Shown here in pieces: positions 46,508 through 58,001 of a stretch of DNA of 64,000 bases. The notes beneath the pieces are model-generated. The model did not search any database. It was given only the letters and a program-made list of their open reading frames with translations, and had not been told where the DNA came from. Position numbers and translations under genes: made by a program. The stretch comes from Adiantum capillus-veneris (Eukaryota > Streptophyta > Polypodiopsida > Polypodiales > Pteridaceae): positions 10,962,478-11,026,477 of the forward strand of contig CM043961.1 of the NCBI GenBank assembly GCA_014529385.2, read 5' to 3'. Every line of letters starts with the position of its first letter. The first letter of the stretch is position 1.

Positions 46508-47625
46508 AGTGCATCTAAACTTTTCAATGTATCTATCACATCCAAACGGTACCTTTTGAGTGCTTTGAAGGTTTCAGTTGTGAAGTGATTTTTTCACACT
46601 TCTGTCGGAGGTTGAGTGTTATGTAGTACGTCGTAACAATCGACTTCTCAAGTTGTAGTTCACAAGCCTTCTTTGCAAATCCACTGTTGACTGGTTTTCT
46701 AGCCATGCTTGCTCAATATGCAATTATCCTGGAAAGCCTTCGAAACCTTCCCCTGCCTCACCTAGAGCACAGAGTTGTTGTCCCCTTTATATAAAGCTAT
46801 TAATGCATGGGTGTCCTCTTCAACCTACGAACTACCACCAAAGGTGGCTGAGTGGGACAGACCGGCTGACGGGACGGTCTGGACCTTTATGGCTTTGTAT
46901 CTACCTTATTTGTTCTTGCTGCCAAAGGAGGCGGGAGTCCCACTCGTAACAATTTTCAAAAACATGACAGGATAGGTAATAAATTTTGGCGAATACCACA
47001 AATCATGTATGCCTGAGTCCCCATGTTGTCTTGCTCTAGTTGTGATTTGTATGAAGTAAATTCCATAAAGTAATGGTCTGTCAACCGATTATTGTTGGGC
47101 ATTTTATGTTCCCCCCGCGACATCAATGCCCAAGGTTAGAAAAAAACAATGTTCAGAGAAAAAGAGAGAAATAACATTATGGAACATGTCAACACAGACG
47201 GCCAGACATTCCCAATTGACAGAAAATGTGCTGTCATTTACTATCACAGCAAGTATGTATTGTCTTGCAAGAACTTTCCTTATCTCATACATAATTCACA
47301 AAGCATCTTAAAGAAAAGAGTCACAAAGCAATTTACAGTTGTATACATGCTCCATCAAAACATTCTGGCCAGAAATAAAAGAATTTACCCACTGTAACCC
47401 AAAACCGCCAAGACCATGTTCTTGATCCATTATGAAGCTTTTTCTGCTCTTCCACATCCCTTTCCTTCAGAGAAAGCCACTGCAAAATGATGTTCTACTG
47501 CCTTTGAGACTTTTGTGCCCACATCCATCAACCAGCCGATAGCCGGCAGCATTGTCCCATTTATGACCGATCCTTGCGCCAAAAAGCACTACTCTGTGAT
47601 CCAATATGACACTTTGATGTTTGCA
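46508..47625. other. Intergenic, 3' side of the receptor kinase gene
   Basis: No gene or clear repeat recognised. The part nearest 47625 must contain the 3' untranslated region of the minus-strand kinase gene. Confidence 0.4.
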
Positions 47626-49743
47626 CTACCTACCATTTGGAGCCTCCTTCAAAGTCTCCACACTCAAGGACATGTTCTTCGAATGCCCCATGAGAAGGGA
47701 GCTGGAATCATCAGAATGAGAGCGCATTGACAAACTTGTGAAATCTTGGGAAGCAGAGGTCAACGCAAGCGAGGAAAAGAGAAAAGGCGACGATATGACT
47801 GTTGGCATGGGCGGAGGTGGAGCGTCCCCGCCCAACACCTGCACAACGCGCCGCATAGATGGTCGGCCTTCAGGGTCGGGATAGCAACACAATAGCCCCA
47901 ATTCCAATACCACTCTAACCATGTCAGACGTCTCTTGGCCTTCGCCAAGCAGAATCAGTTCTACAGCCTCTTGCAATGCCTTGTTCCTCTGCAGCTTCCA
48001 TAGCCACTCAATCATAGAGCAACCCTCTTCCTCGCTCGGATCACTCATCTTCTTACCCATTGCCACTTCCAAGGCCAAAGCACCGAAACTGAAAACGTCT
48101 GTTTTTTCTGTTGCTTTCCGAGTGAAGAAGGATTCAGGTGCCATGTAGCCCCATGTACCAGCTACATTGGTAGTGCCAGGGACTACATCATGTCCATACA
48201 GCCGAGCCAGACCAAAATCACCAAGGCGCGCATTCATCTGAGCATCTAGCATCACATTGCTCGCTTTGATGTCTCGGTGAACAATTTTCTGCTCGCACTC
48301 TTCGTGAAGGTAGAGAAGAGCAGCTGCAATTCCTTGAAGAATATGCAATCTTTGGTTCCAAGAGATCTTCTCTTGATGATTGAAAAGCACCTTGTCCAAG
48401 CTTCCGCGGGGCATCAACTCATAGACAAGAACAAATCCCTTCTCCTGGCACCATCCGAGTAAAGGAACAAGATTGCGGTGGCGTAGCCGCCCTATTGTAG
48501 TCACCTCGGACACAAACTCCTTGGCACCCTGCTTTGATTCTTTGGATATCCTCTTCACCGCAACGGCAACACCATTAGAAGGGAGCACACCCTGGAAGAC
48601 CTCACCAAAGCCCCCACTTCCCAGCCGATTCTTCTCATTAAACTTGTTGGTTGCTTTTGCGAGTTCACGGTAGCTAAATTCTTGGGGGAGCTGCTCTTGC
48701 AAAGACACTTGCCAATCTTTCTTGCTTAGATACCTGGCTTTGCGCCGTCTCCTCCTAAAATAAGCATACAGAAACACCAGAACTAGGATAAGCCCAAGAA
48801 CACTCAAAAGAAGCCCTACAATGATGGCTATCCTGCTTGTGCTGTTGCTCTCATTCCCTGACGACATAGAAATATTTGCAGCCAGAGCTCCATCGCTGCT
48901 AAAACTCCATGCATAAACATGATATAACACAGTTGGCAGGGGCCCCGTTGAAGCAGTGAAACCCACATACATCTTTTCATTGAACAAACTCGACAGATTT
49001 AGCGAGCTGTTTGACATCAGAGGATATGTGGGTTTCCCTCCCAACACTCTGCTTATGGAGACATTAAGCTGATTTGTAGTGGCGTCATAATCAATCCAAG
49101 CTTGGATGTATGCTCCTTTCATTTGAACTGCATACCCATCCTCTGCACTCTGTATGGTTGGCGAGCTGCTAATTCTGTAGGCTGCCGAAGTGACTGCCCA
49201 TGACACGATGTCGTTGACATCAATGCCGATGTGGTTCTCATCCTTATCTTGAAATTCAGGGTTTTTGTAAGTATCAAATTCAATGGCAAGAGTCTGGGTA
49301 GAGCTTCTACCATTGGTTTCGTTGCTGAAAATGCCCATAAAGCCTTGGCTAGAGTTTGGAACGCCGCCAAGGGTAGGCGCTATGACAAAGGAGATGCCAT
49401 CTGCGAGATCTGAGGTGCTGCTGGGCTGGATGTAGAAGATGAATTGAGTGCTGAAGGAAAGGGGGACCCGTGTTCCCGCCGCAAGAAGCTCGATGGGAGT
49501 GCTGTAGAGGCAGCGACCGCTGGCCTGTGTAGCACCAGTTTCTGTGAGTTGCAAGGTGCTGTCTTGGAAGGATGCACTCTGGAAGCAAATGATCTCTGCC
49601 CTTGCCTCATCGCTGTCGAACCCATTGTAGGCGAAGCTGGTGGCTGCGTCACAGTTGCAGAGAAAGGGAAGGAGGACATGGCAGAGGAGGGGAATGGAAG
49701 CACAGAGGACTGGGAGCGTTGCAAAAAATTTCGGACAGACCAT
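47626..49743 (-). CDS. L-type lectin receptor-like kinase (LecRLK), 705 aa
   Basis: Intronless, like most of its family, and intact. The first in-frame ATG is at 49743 (context AACATGG); earlier codons in the open frame lack an ATG and encode a CT-repeat artefact. Residues 1-33 are a hydrophobic signal peptide. Residues 36-285 are a legume-lectin domain with the metal-site region AIEFDTYKNPEF ... ENHIGIDVND and a conserved YVGFTASTG end. A membrane helix spans 305-329, with a basic stop-transfer RRRRRK. The kinase domain spans about 374-640: glycine loop LGSGGFGEVF, Lys397, Glu413, HRD 489-491 (followed by IKASN), DFG 509-511, APE 535-537. All catalytic residues are present, so it should be an active Ser/Thr kinase of the RD class at the plasma membrane, sensing extracellular ligands in defence or development (family knowledge). 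The Ser-rich tail may be regulatory. The ligand is unknown. Confidence 0.96.
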   Translation of the reverse strand: MVCPKFFATLPVLCASIPLLCHVLLPFLCNCDAATSFAYNGFDSDEARAEIICFQSASFQDSTLQLTETGATQASGRCLYSTPIELLAAGTRVPLSFSTQFIFYIQPSSTSDLADGISFVIAPTLGGVPNSSQGFMGIFSNETNGRSSTQTLAIEFDTYKNPEFQDKDENHIGIDVNDIVSWAVTSAAYRISSSPTIQSAEDGYAVQMKGAYIQAWIDYDATTNQLNVSISRVLGGKPTYPLMSNSSLNLSSLFNEKMYVGFTASTGPLPTVLYHVYAWSFSSDGALAANISMSSGNESNSTSRIAIIVGLLLSVLGLILVLVFLYAYFRRRRRKARYLSKKDWQVSLQEQLPQEFSYRELAKATNKFNEKNRLGSGGFGEVFQGVLPSNGVAVAVKRISKESKQGAKEFVSEVTTIGRLRHRNLVPLLGWCQEKGFVLVYELMPRGSLDKVLFNHQEKISWNQRLHILQGIAAALLYLHEECEQKIVHRDIKASNVMLDAQMNARLGDFGLARLYGHDVVPGTTNVAGTWGYMAPESFFTRKATEKTDVFSFGALALEVAMGKKMSDPSEEEGCSMIEWLWKLQRNKALQEAVELILLGEGQETSDMVRVVLELGLLCCYPDPEGRPSMRRVVQVLGGDAPPPPMPTVISSPFLFSSLALTSASQDFTSLSMRSHSDDSSSLLMGHSKNMSLSVETLKEAPNGR

Positions 49744-49777
49744 GTTACAGATGCAGACCTGATGATGATGTCTGTGA

Positions 49778-49798
49778 GAGAGAGAGAGAGAGAGAGAG
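49778..49798 (-). repeat. CT run in the kinase gene leader
   Basis: GA on the plus strand, CT on the gene's sense strand, about 40-55 bases upstream of the ATG, thus probably in the 5' untranslated region. Confidence 0.75.
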
Positions 49799-49965
49799 TC
49801 TCTGTCTGCGCTTCTGGCAAAAGACCAGGTCGCCACGCATTTATCCACGCCGCCGTTAGGACAAGCCCCGTGTGCACCCTCCCGCCTTCTTCCTCAGTGC
49901 TCACCTAGCTCCATTCACACTGGTAGAGCGTAGACTGTTAGACTAGTAGGCGCCCTAGAAAGATA

Positions 49966-50156
49966 CATTTTCCCTAACCGGGGAAAATAAGGGCAAACTT
50001 GAAATTCTCCCGGGTTTTAGGTCAATTGCCGGTATGTACACTAAAACTTCTGCAAATTTCCCAGTTTTCTTAGAGGCAAGCTCAAAATCTAGCTAGGCTT
50101 TTACTATTTCAGCCGGTTAAAATGCAGTTGACCCCGGTTCTTTCCTAACACTGGCT
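49966..50156 (+). repeat. CCGG-rich short repeat, copy 2
   Basis: Inverted partner of 17883-18081, about 120 bp upstream of the kinase gene's open frame. It begins CCCTAACCGGGG and ends near CCTAACACTGGC, with AACCGG or CCGG motifs distributed through it. It lies close enough to influence the kinase promoter (inference only). Confidence 0.7.
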
Positions 50157-50485
50157 CACTCAGCACAGGGTCATAGAGAAAGGAACTAAGGCGTAGGTGA
50201 AAAGAGCTAAACTCGGCCGTTCGTTTTTTTTAAAGGAAAATTACCAAAATACCGCTCTAATTTGTGAAAATTCCCAAAATACCCTTCAAATTTCAACCCC
50301 TCATATTTTGTCAAAAATGCCCTGCAAATTTTTCAAAATTCTCGAAATACCTTTTGTTGTGAGAGTAAATTTATCTAAAAATAAAAAAAATGTAGCTTTT
50401 CATAAGAAGACTGATTGTCTATGAATACAAGATACTAAAACTAGAATTTGAGTTGGTTATGTAGGCTTTGGAGATTAATTGCTTA

Positions 50486-50675
50486 TGTTGGGGTATAAAG
50501 CCCAATGTGGTCGCCCAGATAAGTGGGCGGGCCGCCAGGTATGTACACATATTCTTTTGTAAAAACCTAATAAGAACTCACTATGCTCTACACATAACAA
50601 CAGAGCGAGTTCACCATATTGTTGTGCTCTTCTTCTTGCACTCTCTCGCGTCGCACTTCCACTCTTACTCCTTCA
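50486..50675 (+). repeat. Copia 5' LTR (190 bp)
   Basis: Contains TATAAAG near its start. Compared with the 3' LTR it has about 26 extra bases (a GGGCGGGCCGCC segment); otherwise only scattered substitutions. Confidence 0.9.
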
Positions 50676-50677
50676 AC

Positions 50678-50689
50678 TGGTATCAGAGC
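50678..50689 (+). other. Copia primer binding site
   Basis: TGGTATCAGAGC, two bases after the CA end of the LTR. Confidence 0.9.
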
Positions 50690-51731
50690 TCAGATTGAGG
50701 CTCGGGGCAACATTGCAGGAAGCTAGAGTCACCTACTCAGATTGGAGTGAGATTCGACAGGCGAAGACACTTGGAATTTCATTCTTAGGTCATCTCGGCC
50801 ACCGTTCGGCTTCGACAAAGTTCTGCGCAGGCCATTTTCGACTACGTGGTCTCGGCGAGTGCAAATCCGACTCTGCAAATTTGGGGTTTCGGCTTACGAC
50901 TGCAGGTGCTGAGGATATCGGCACTCCCAGAGTGCTGATTTGTGGCTGTCTACACATCGAAGGACAGCTCACAGTTCTTGGAGGCGTGTCACATACGACA
51001 CGGGCGCATCTACACACAGACTGTAGACGACATCCACTAGTTCATCAGGTAGCTTGTGTTTGCTGCTTGATATTCCAGATTTCATCCCGACATTGCAGGT
51101 ACTTCCACATGGGATGTATTGTCAGAGATGATGTATGTCTGTTGAGGGTTTGCTGGCTGTGAGTCACGCAACAAACAACCGCCGCAGCGGTTACAGCATA
51201 CAGTGGGAAATTTGTGGATGTATGACTTTGTGGGAAGTCTATGTACTGTCAGATTTACTGCAGCCTTTGTTGAGGGTCGAGTGAGGTTTTATTGAGCTGG
51301 GGGATTCTCGAATGTTGAGATCCTTTCGGTGATACAGGTCTTGGAGCGATCCCTCGAGCACCCTTAGATAGGCAGCTAGGATATATTGACTATGAGTTAG
51401 ACAGTTGGGATTGCATCTTTTCTTTACTGCCGTTGAGGCATTGTCGCAGTCTATGCTTACAGGACAGTGACAGGACAGTGAGAGACAATAAAGGTGCAGG
51501 CCAGGTTTACCCACAGCTTACAGTGTTAGAGAGACAGTGGTTTTTTGAGCTGTTTTTGGTCTGTCTTTGAGTACACCATAGCCATTTTACAATGGAGACT
51601 CTGCCGAAATTTCTGCAGAATCTGAAGCTTTCTTGGTTCATTTGACAGGTTGATATTGGTTCAGAGGTCAGTTTACAGGGGAAACTCTGCCGAATTTTTC
51701 CCATGAAAGTAAACTATTGTGAAGCGTACCT
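50690..51731 (+). other. Copia leader between primer site and gag
   Basis: About 1 kb without a convincing gene before the gag ATG, unusually long for a copia leader. The 155-codon ORF at 50695 has no recognisable domain. Confidence 0.5.
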
Positions 51732-52337
51732 ATGGCTGGATCATAGGACACTGCTCTTTACAATATCAAGAAGCTGGATGGAACCAATTTCCCATTGTGG
51801 AAGAAGCAGATTTGGCACGTGTTGGTACAAAAGAAGCTGATAAAACCTATAAAGCTCAAGGGGATAAAACCAGAAGATATGGACGAAGATGAATGGAGCG
51901 AAATGGATGAATTGGCACTTTCTACCATTATGCTGACTTTGGCAGAAAGCGTTTACTTCAATGTAGCAGACGAGATGTCGGCTTATGAAGCATGGACAAA
52001 GCTGAGTGATCTTTATGAGAAGCAGAGTGCAGCTTCACAGGTATACTGGCTTAAGAAGCTTGTTGACTTGAAGATGAAAGAAGGGACACCTATGTCCAAT
52101 CATTTGAATGAATTCAACACCATCTACAATCAGTTGTCAGCTCAAGGTGTCAAGTTTGATGAACCTGTTAGAGCTATGTTCCTGTTGATCACATTGCTGG
52201 AAAGTTGGGACACTTTTCGCACAGCTTTGAGTAATTCTGCACCTCTAGATGGTTTGACCATAGCAGGTGTAGAAGGCAGTTTGCTTATGAAGAAACCAAC
52301 AGAAAGACAATGGACAAAGGCAAAGGAACAACCTTAG
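51732..52337 (+). pseudogene. Copia gag
   Basis: ATG 51732 (MAGS) is followed at codon 5 by TAG, then an open frame with the motifs KKLDGTNFPLW, AYEAWTKLSDLYEKQSA and MKEGTPMSNHLNEFN of the UBN2 copia gag family. The frame shifts near 52.3 kb, and the zinc-knuckle part continues in the next frame. Confidence 0.85.
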
Positions 52338-54082
52338 TTGTCAGGGGAAGGACCAAAGAGAAGTACAAAGGTGGAAAGAGGAATCAGTCTCGTAGCAAGT
52401 CCCGCAGTGCTAAAGGCAAGAGTGACATAGAATGCTCTCATTGTGGCAAGAAGGGTCACATGAAAAGAGACTGCAGAGAATGGAAAGCAGAAAAAGGCAA
52501 AGAGAAAGCTGAAGACGATGGTGAGAAGAACAAGTCCTCAGTGAAGATTCAAGAAATAAATGTGACAAACACTGTTGCAGAGGATGATAGTCTAGTGTCA
52601 GGAGACATCTACTTCTTGAAGAATACAATGGACTCAGCTCTTCTTACAGCATCTGATGGACATGCACTGAGTGACTGGATTATAGACTCAGGGGCATCAC
52701 TTCATGTGTTTCCAAACAAGGAGTGGTTTACCTCTTATGTGACCACTAAAGATCATGTTCGGCTAGGCAATGGGCAAACATGTGAGATCTTAGGTGCTGG
52801 AGATGTTCAATTGAAGTTTGAGAATGGCTCTTCTTTCACGCTGAAGAATGTGAGACATGTTCCCGCAATTACAAAGAGCTTGATCAGCACAGGTTTACTT
52901 GATGATGGTGGCTACGTCACCACTTTTGGACAGAACATGTGGAAGATATCCAAGGGTTCTATGACAGTAGCACATGGAGTAAAGTCTAGAGGACTTTATA
53001 TGATTTATGTATCAAATGTCTCTAAAAATATAATCAATGTAACCGAGCAGCCGAACGTTTCTTTGTGGCATAGCTGGTTAGGACATATGTCCAAGAAGGG
53101 AATGGAAATCTTGTCTCGTTCTGGTTATTTGCCTGGCTTTTCATTTAATGATTTTGAATTCTGTGAACATTGTCTGTATGGTAAGCAAACACAGCAGCCA
53201 CATAAGCATAGAAGAAGTAGAAGAGATACACAGTTGGCACTTGTTCATAGTGATTTGTGTGGACCTATGCCTAACCTATCTCTAGGGGGATCTTTTTACT
53301 TTGTGACATTTATAGATGATTACTTGAGGAAAGTATGGGTTTACTTTCTCAAGCACAAGGATGAAGCGTTTAGTGTTTTCAAAACGTTTGTGACACTTGT
53401 GGAGAATCAGAGTGGCAAGAAGCTTAAATTCTTACGCACTGACAATGGTGGAGAGTATGTTTCAAAGGCCTTTCAGGACTTTTGTGAGTCAAAAGGTATA
53501 AAATGTAAACTTACTGCTCCTTACAATCCTCCTCAAAATGGTTTTGCTGAGAGGATGAATAGGACCATACAAGAGAAGGTCAGAAGTATGTTTTCTAATG
53601 CACAGCTTCCAAATGGGTTTTGGGCTGAAGCTGTATCAACAGCTGTTCATTTGATAAATAGATATCCTAGCAAGGTTTTGCAGAAGGATTCAGTGGCAGA
53701 GATGGTATGGTCAGGCAAGGTGCCCTCATTCAAGCATCTCAGAGTCTTTGGCTGTGAGGCATATACTCACGTTCCAAAGGAATTTAGGAACAAACTTGAG
53801 TCAAAGAGTAAAAAGTGCATCTTTCTAGGCTATGGTAATTCTGGTGAGATGGGGTACAGACTTTGGGATCCCGAATCCAGAAAGGTTATCCGCAGCAATG
53901 ATGTTCACTTTAATGAAGCCAAATATCATTCTAAACCACAGAGGGTTGAGGAGATTAGAAGAGTTGTCTTCCAAGAAGATGGACCTGCACGTGCAAGACA
54001 AAATGTCAGGGCTCAAGAGGGCAAGGACAGGATAGAGTGGAACCACAGGTTATGGCTGAGCCTGAGCCACCTATTTTGGTAA
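52310..54082 (+). pseudogene. Copia pol N-terminal part: zinc knuckle, protease, integrase
   Basis: 590 open codons. A CCHC knuckle (CSHCGKKGHMKRDC) is followed by the protease motif WIIDSGASLH, a GAG-pre-integrase zinc region (HSWLGHMSKKGM ... CEHCLYGK) and integrase with VHSDLCGP, RTDNGGEY and NGFAERMNRT, the three catalytic acids. The C-terminal KKCIFLGYGN motif is present. The frame is lost at 54.0 kb, before reverse transcriptase. Confidence 0.92.
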
Positions 54083-54155
54083 ATCTTGACGTATCACGCG
54101 ACCTTCTGATCGGTTTGTTCCATCTATGAACTATGTCATGTTGATTGATTGCAAT

Positions 54156-55683
54156 GAGCCTTCATGTTACAAGGAAGCAGTGCAAATGAAGGACTCCGGG
54201 AATTGGCGATTGGCCATGCAGTCAGAGATGACAGCTCTGCATCAAAACTAGACATGGAAGCTAGTTAAATTACCACAAGGAAAAAAGGCTCTACCTTGTA
54301 AATGGGTTTACAGGTATAAGATCACCGCTCATGATAGTCAACCAAAGTACAAAGCAAGGCTTGTTGCCAAGGGCTTTAAGCAAGAACAAGGCATTGACTT
54401 TGGTGAAGTCTTCTCTCCGGTGGTCAAGATGACTACATTGAGATGCTTTCTTGCATTGGTTGCCATATTAGATTTGGTGTTGCACCAAATGGATGTCAAG
54501 ACAGCGTTCTTACATGGTGATTTAGATGTGGAAATTTACATGCAGCAGCCAAAAGGGTTTGTTGAGAAAGGCAAGGAAGATTTGGTATGCCAGTTGTTAA
54601 AGAGTCTTTATGGCGTAAACAATCACCGAGGGCATGGTACCATAAGTTCCACAAGTTTATGCTTTCTCAAGGCTACAAACGTAGTGAGTTCGATCATTGT
54701 CTATATACAAAGAAGGCTAAGGATGGCAGTTGGCTAATCCTTATTTTGTATGTGGATGACATGTTGATTGTTGGCAAGCACTTGGAAGAGATTTCAGCTT
54801 TGAAGTCAAAGATGGCAAAATCGTTTGACATGAAAGACATGGGTGAGGCAAGTCATATACTTGGTATGCGCATTGAGAGAGACAGATCAAAGAAGTTGAT
54901 TTGGTTATCTCAAACAGAGTATATTAACAAGGTTTTGCAACGTTTCAATATGGAGAAGGGAAAGGCATTGAGTGTTCCATTGCCACCATATGTGAAACTT
55001 AGCAAACAAGATTGTCCTGTGTCTGAGGAAGAACACGCTGAAATGGATAAGATTCCATATGCATCTGCAGTGGGTAGTTTGATGTATGCAATGATTGCTA
55101 CTGGCCCAGACATTGCATTTGCAGTGGGAGTAGTAAGTCGATACATGGAGGCAGTGAAAGGAATATTGAGATACCTGAAAGCTACAAAGAGTATGTGTAT
55201 ATGCTATGGGAGTCAGGAGCTAAGTGTAAGGGTTTTACAGACTCAGATTATGCAGGTGACTTAGACAACTGAAGGTCTACGTCAGGGTATGTCTTTACAT
55301 TGGCTGGTGGAGCAGTATCATGGCGTTCTAGATTACAAGATTGTGTTACTCAATCTACTACAAAGGCTGAATATGTTGCAGCATCAGAGGCACGCAAAGA
55401 ATCAATTTGGCTTAATCTACTAGTAACAGATTTGGGAATCAAAGAAGAGATGCCTGTGTTATATTGTGATAGTCAGAGTGCTATACAATTGGCTCGCAAT
55501 CCAGTTTATCACTCAAAGACAAAGCATGTGGATGTGAAGTATCATTTCAGTAGGGAAATGCTCAAGGATAAGCAAATTCAGCTTGTCAAAGTTCACACCA
55601 CAGAAAATCCTGCTGATCTACTTACAAAAGGACTTCCCTCAGAGAGCTTTGCGCATTTTCGCAAGCAGTTAGGTGTAGGGTAG
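54156..55683 (+). pseudogene. Copia reverse transcriptase and RNase H
   Basis: RT motifs are KARLVAKGFKQEQGIDF, MDVKTAFLHGDL and the catalytic LYVDDMLI. Breaks: TAG at 54249, a frameshift near 54.62 kb, and a short deletion after GVVSRYM (about 55.15 kb). RNase H follows with QSTTKAEYVAASEA, LYCDSQSAIQLA and KHVDVKYHF, open to 55683 next to the purine tract. Confidence 0.9.
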
Positions 55684-55772
55684 TACATCACTTCTCTACA
55701 TCTCTTGTATATTAGCTTGTATAGTAGCTTCTCTCACACTTAAAGTACCACATTGGACTTTAAGTGGGAGGT

Positions 55773-55936
55773 TGTTGGGGTATAAAGCCCAATGTGGTTG
55801 CCGCCATATATTCTTTTGTAAAAACCTAATAAGAACTCACTATGCTCTACACATTACAACAGAGCGAGTTCACCATATCGTCATGCTCTTCTTCTCGCAC
55901 TCTCTCTCGCGTTGCACTTCCGCTCGTACTCCTTCA
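55773..55936 (+). repeat. Copia 3' LTR (164 bp)
   Basis: Starts TGTTGGGGTATAAAG after the purine tract; shorter than the 5' LTR by one deletion. Confidence 0.9.
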
Positions 55937-56131
55937 ACTTCATTATTTTTAGACATAACTGTCTTTTTTAGGGAGGTAATTTATGACAAATTACATGCTA
56001 AGCACTAAAAAAATGGATATACATTGTCAAAAAACAATAAAGATTAGGAAATTGTGAACAATCCAGCTAAAATAGATAAAGTGTATTTTGGGAATTTCCA
56101 CAAATTAGAGGGGTATTTTGGTAATTTTCCC

Positions 56132-57936
56132 TTTTTTTTAATGTTTCGAAATTAGGCAAGAGTCACATGCGTTCTTTGCAAGGTTTGGAGACGTGCCCTC
56201 ATCTACATAGAGCACGGGATCATAGAGAAGGGATCGAGGGCGTAGGTGAAAAGTGTAGAATCCGACTGTCCATTTTTTAATGTTTTGAGGCGAAAGTGAC
56301 ATGCGTTCTCTGCAAGGTTTGGGGACGCTCAAACTAGTCTTGCTTGGTGGGCCTTTGCCGTACATAATCTAATAGATATTGGAGCGTAGCTGGTTACTTG
56401 GTTAGTTGGTTGTGATTGTTGTCGCTTTGGGTTTTGTTGTGGTGACATGAGAAAATGAGTAGAAGCAATTGATAGGCACCAATAATAGCTCAGCTTGGGA
56501 CACTTGATTGACATTGCAAAGAAGCAAGATGTGTCCCATAGTGCTCCATATACGACAAAAGGGCTACTAAAAAGGGCAATTGAATCGAGCTGAAGGTTTG
56601 CAACTTAACCTACTATGGTAGTTTTTTATAGGTTGCACCATTCAACCTAGTAATATTGACCATTTAGTTTCTAAACCGTGGAGCCATCTTTAAGACGCCC
56701 ATCTTATTCTCAATCAAGCGTAGTTAATTTTCCTTTATTTCAATATATAGGTTGAATTGCCAAATTGTGAGAAAAGAAATGCCTGTCTATTTGTTATATA
56801 GATACAATGATCAAAATTGAGCATGCACTGATGAGGAAAACATGTGGCTAAACTAACCTTAAGGAAGCTTTGAAAAGGAAGCTTTCAAAAACTCAAAAAT
56901 ACAGAAAGCATAACCAGACTATAAAAGTTGAACTACACTACCGATCTGATAATTGTGTACGAATATTGTCATCCAATTGTGCAAGATGGAGGACAATGCT
57001 TGAGTCAAGCTACAAAAAAGCAATGTGACTAGTTAAACATATCGTCTTGCAATGAAACATCATAAACTGAAACTACAAAGTATACAATGCACGTCATGCA
57101 GAGGTGCCATACAACAGTATGGTGGAGAGCTGGCACTGTGGTCTCTCCAAAAATTATAAGAATCGGAAGCCGTGCCCTGCCCCGTAGTGTTTATGTGTTG
57201 CGCGAAGCAAACGTATAGTCATGGGGTGTTGGATACAAATGACAAACCTTGTAGTGTTGTAGAGCCGGAGGCACGCTTGTGCAATTGAAACATCTAATGG
57301 TGTGAACATATGTCCTCCCTGCCATACACAAAACATGCATTAAACATATGTCCTCCGTGCTAGACACAAAACATGCATTACGACAAATACAAGAGATGTG
57401 GCACATTGATTAAGCTTATAGAGAAGTAGATCTAATTTTATATTATATGTCGAAGGTTCGCTACATAAAGAGTTATGGGTGGTTTTTGATAGATTTTCCC
57501 TTGTAAAAATTTCACTATCTCTCTCTGCTTGATCGTCAACTCTTTTGCCTACATTATACTTTAGCCATTTTCCTATTTGCAATGGGTCCTCTTCTTGTAG
57601 ACCAAGCAGGGCTTCTCCTCATTTATGCAACTCCTCGGCCACGCAGTAGCATGCTATCATGTATAGGGTCTATCCTCAAGAAGCTAAACATGAGCACAGA
57701 GACATAGAGACACACACACATACATCCAAAAACATTGAGAGAGCAAGGCACACATGAGAGGCAAGGCTGTAAACGAGGACTTGCGATATTCTCTCTCCAC
57801 GTGTAGTCGCCATAGCCAAATTTTGAATTATATAATCAGAGGCGCGTTAGCATGGCGATGACAATTTTTGATCCAACGACGTGGTGCCCTTTCATCACCT
57901 GCGTCCCCGCTCTGCTGATCGACAAGAACAGCCCTC

Positions 57937-58001
<65 letters not shown>

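Larger units (their letters stand above)
50486..55936 (+). mobile_element. Ty1/copia retrotransposon, nearly complete
   Basis: 5' LTR 50486-50675 and 3' LTR 55773-55936, both TGTTGGGGTATAAAGCCC ... CTCCTTCA. The primer site is TGGTATCAGAGC at 50678 and the purine tract AAGTGGGAGG precedes 55773. Gag, protease, integrase, reverse transcriptase and RNase H follow in copia order. Flanks GCTTA and ACTTC could be a mutated 5-bp duplication. A stop at gag codon 5, several frameshifts and a small deletion in RT make it inactive, but the LTRs are similar, so it is relatively young. Confidence 0.93.
50234..56131. mobile_element. Mutator-type MITE split by a copia element
   Basis: The two halves, 50234-50485 and about 55937-56131, are colinear with the intact 446-bp MITE at 61508-61953. 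The outer ends form long inverted repeats (AAAATTACCAAAATACC ... GGTATTTTGGTAATTTT). Flanking T-runs ending AA on both sides (TTTTTTTAA at 50225 and T8AA at 56132) fit a 9-bp duplication. There are no ORFs. Confidence 0.85.

Noticed and set aside
49744-49848. N-terminal extension of the receptor kinase
   Set aside because: The extension has no ATG (it begins at GTG) and encodes CT-repeat residues; the first ATG at 49743 leads directly into a signal peptide.
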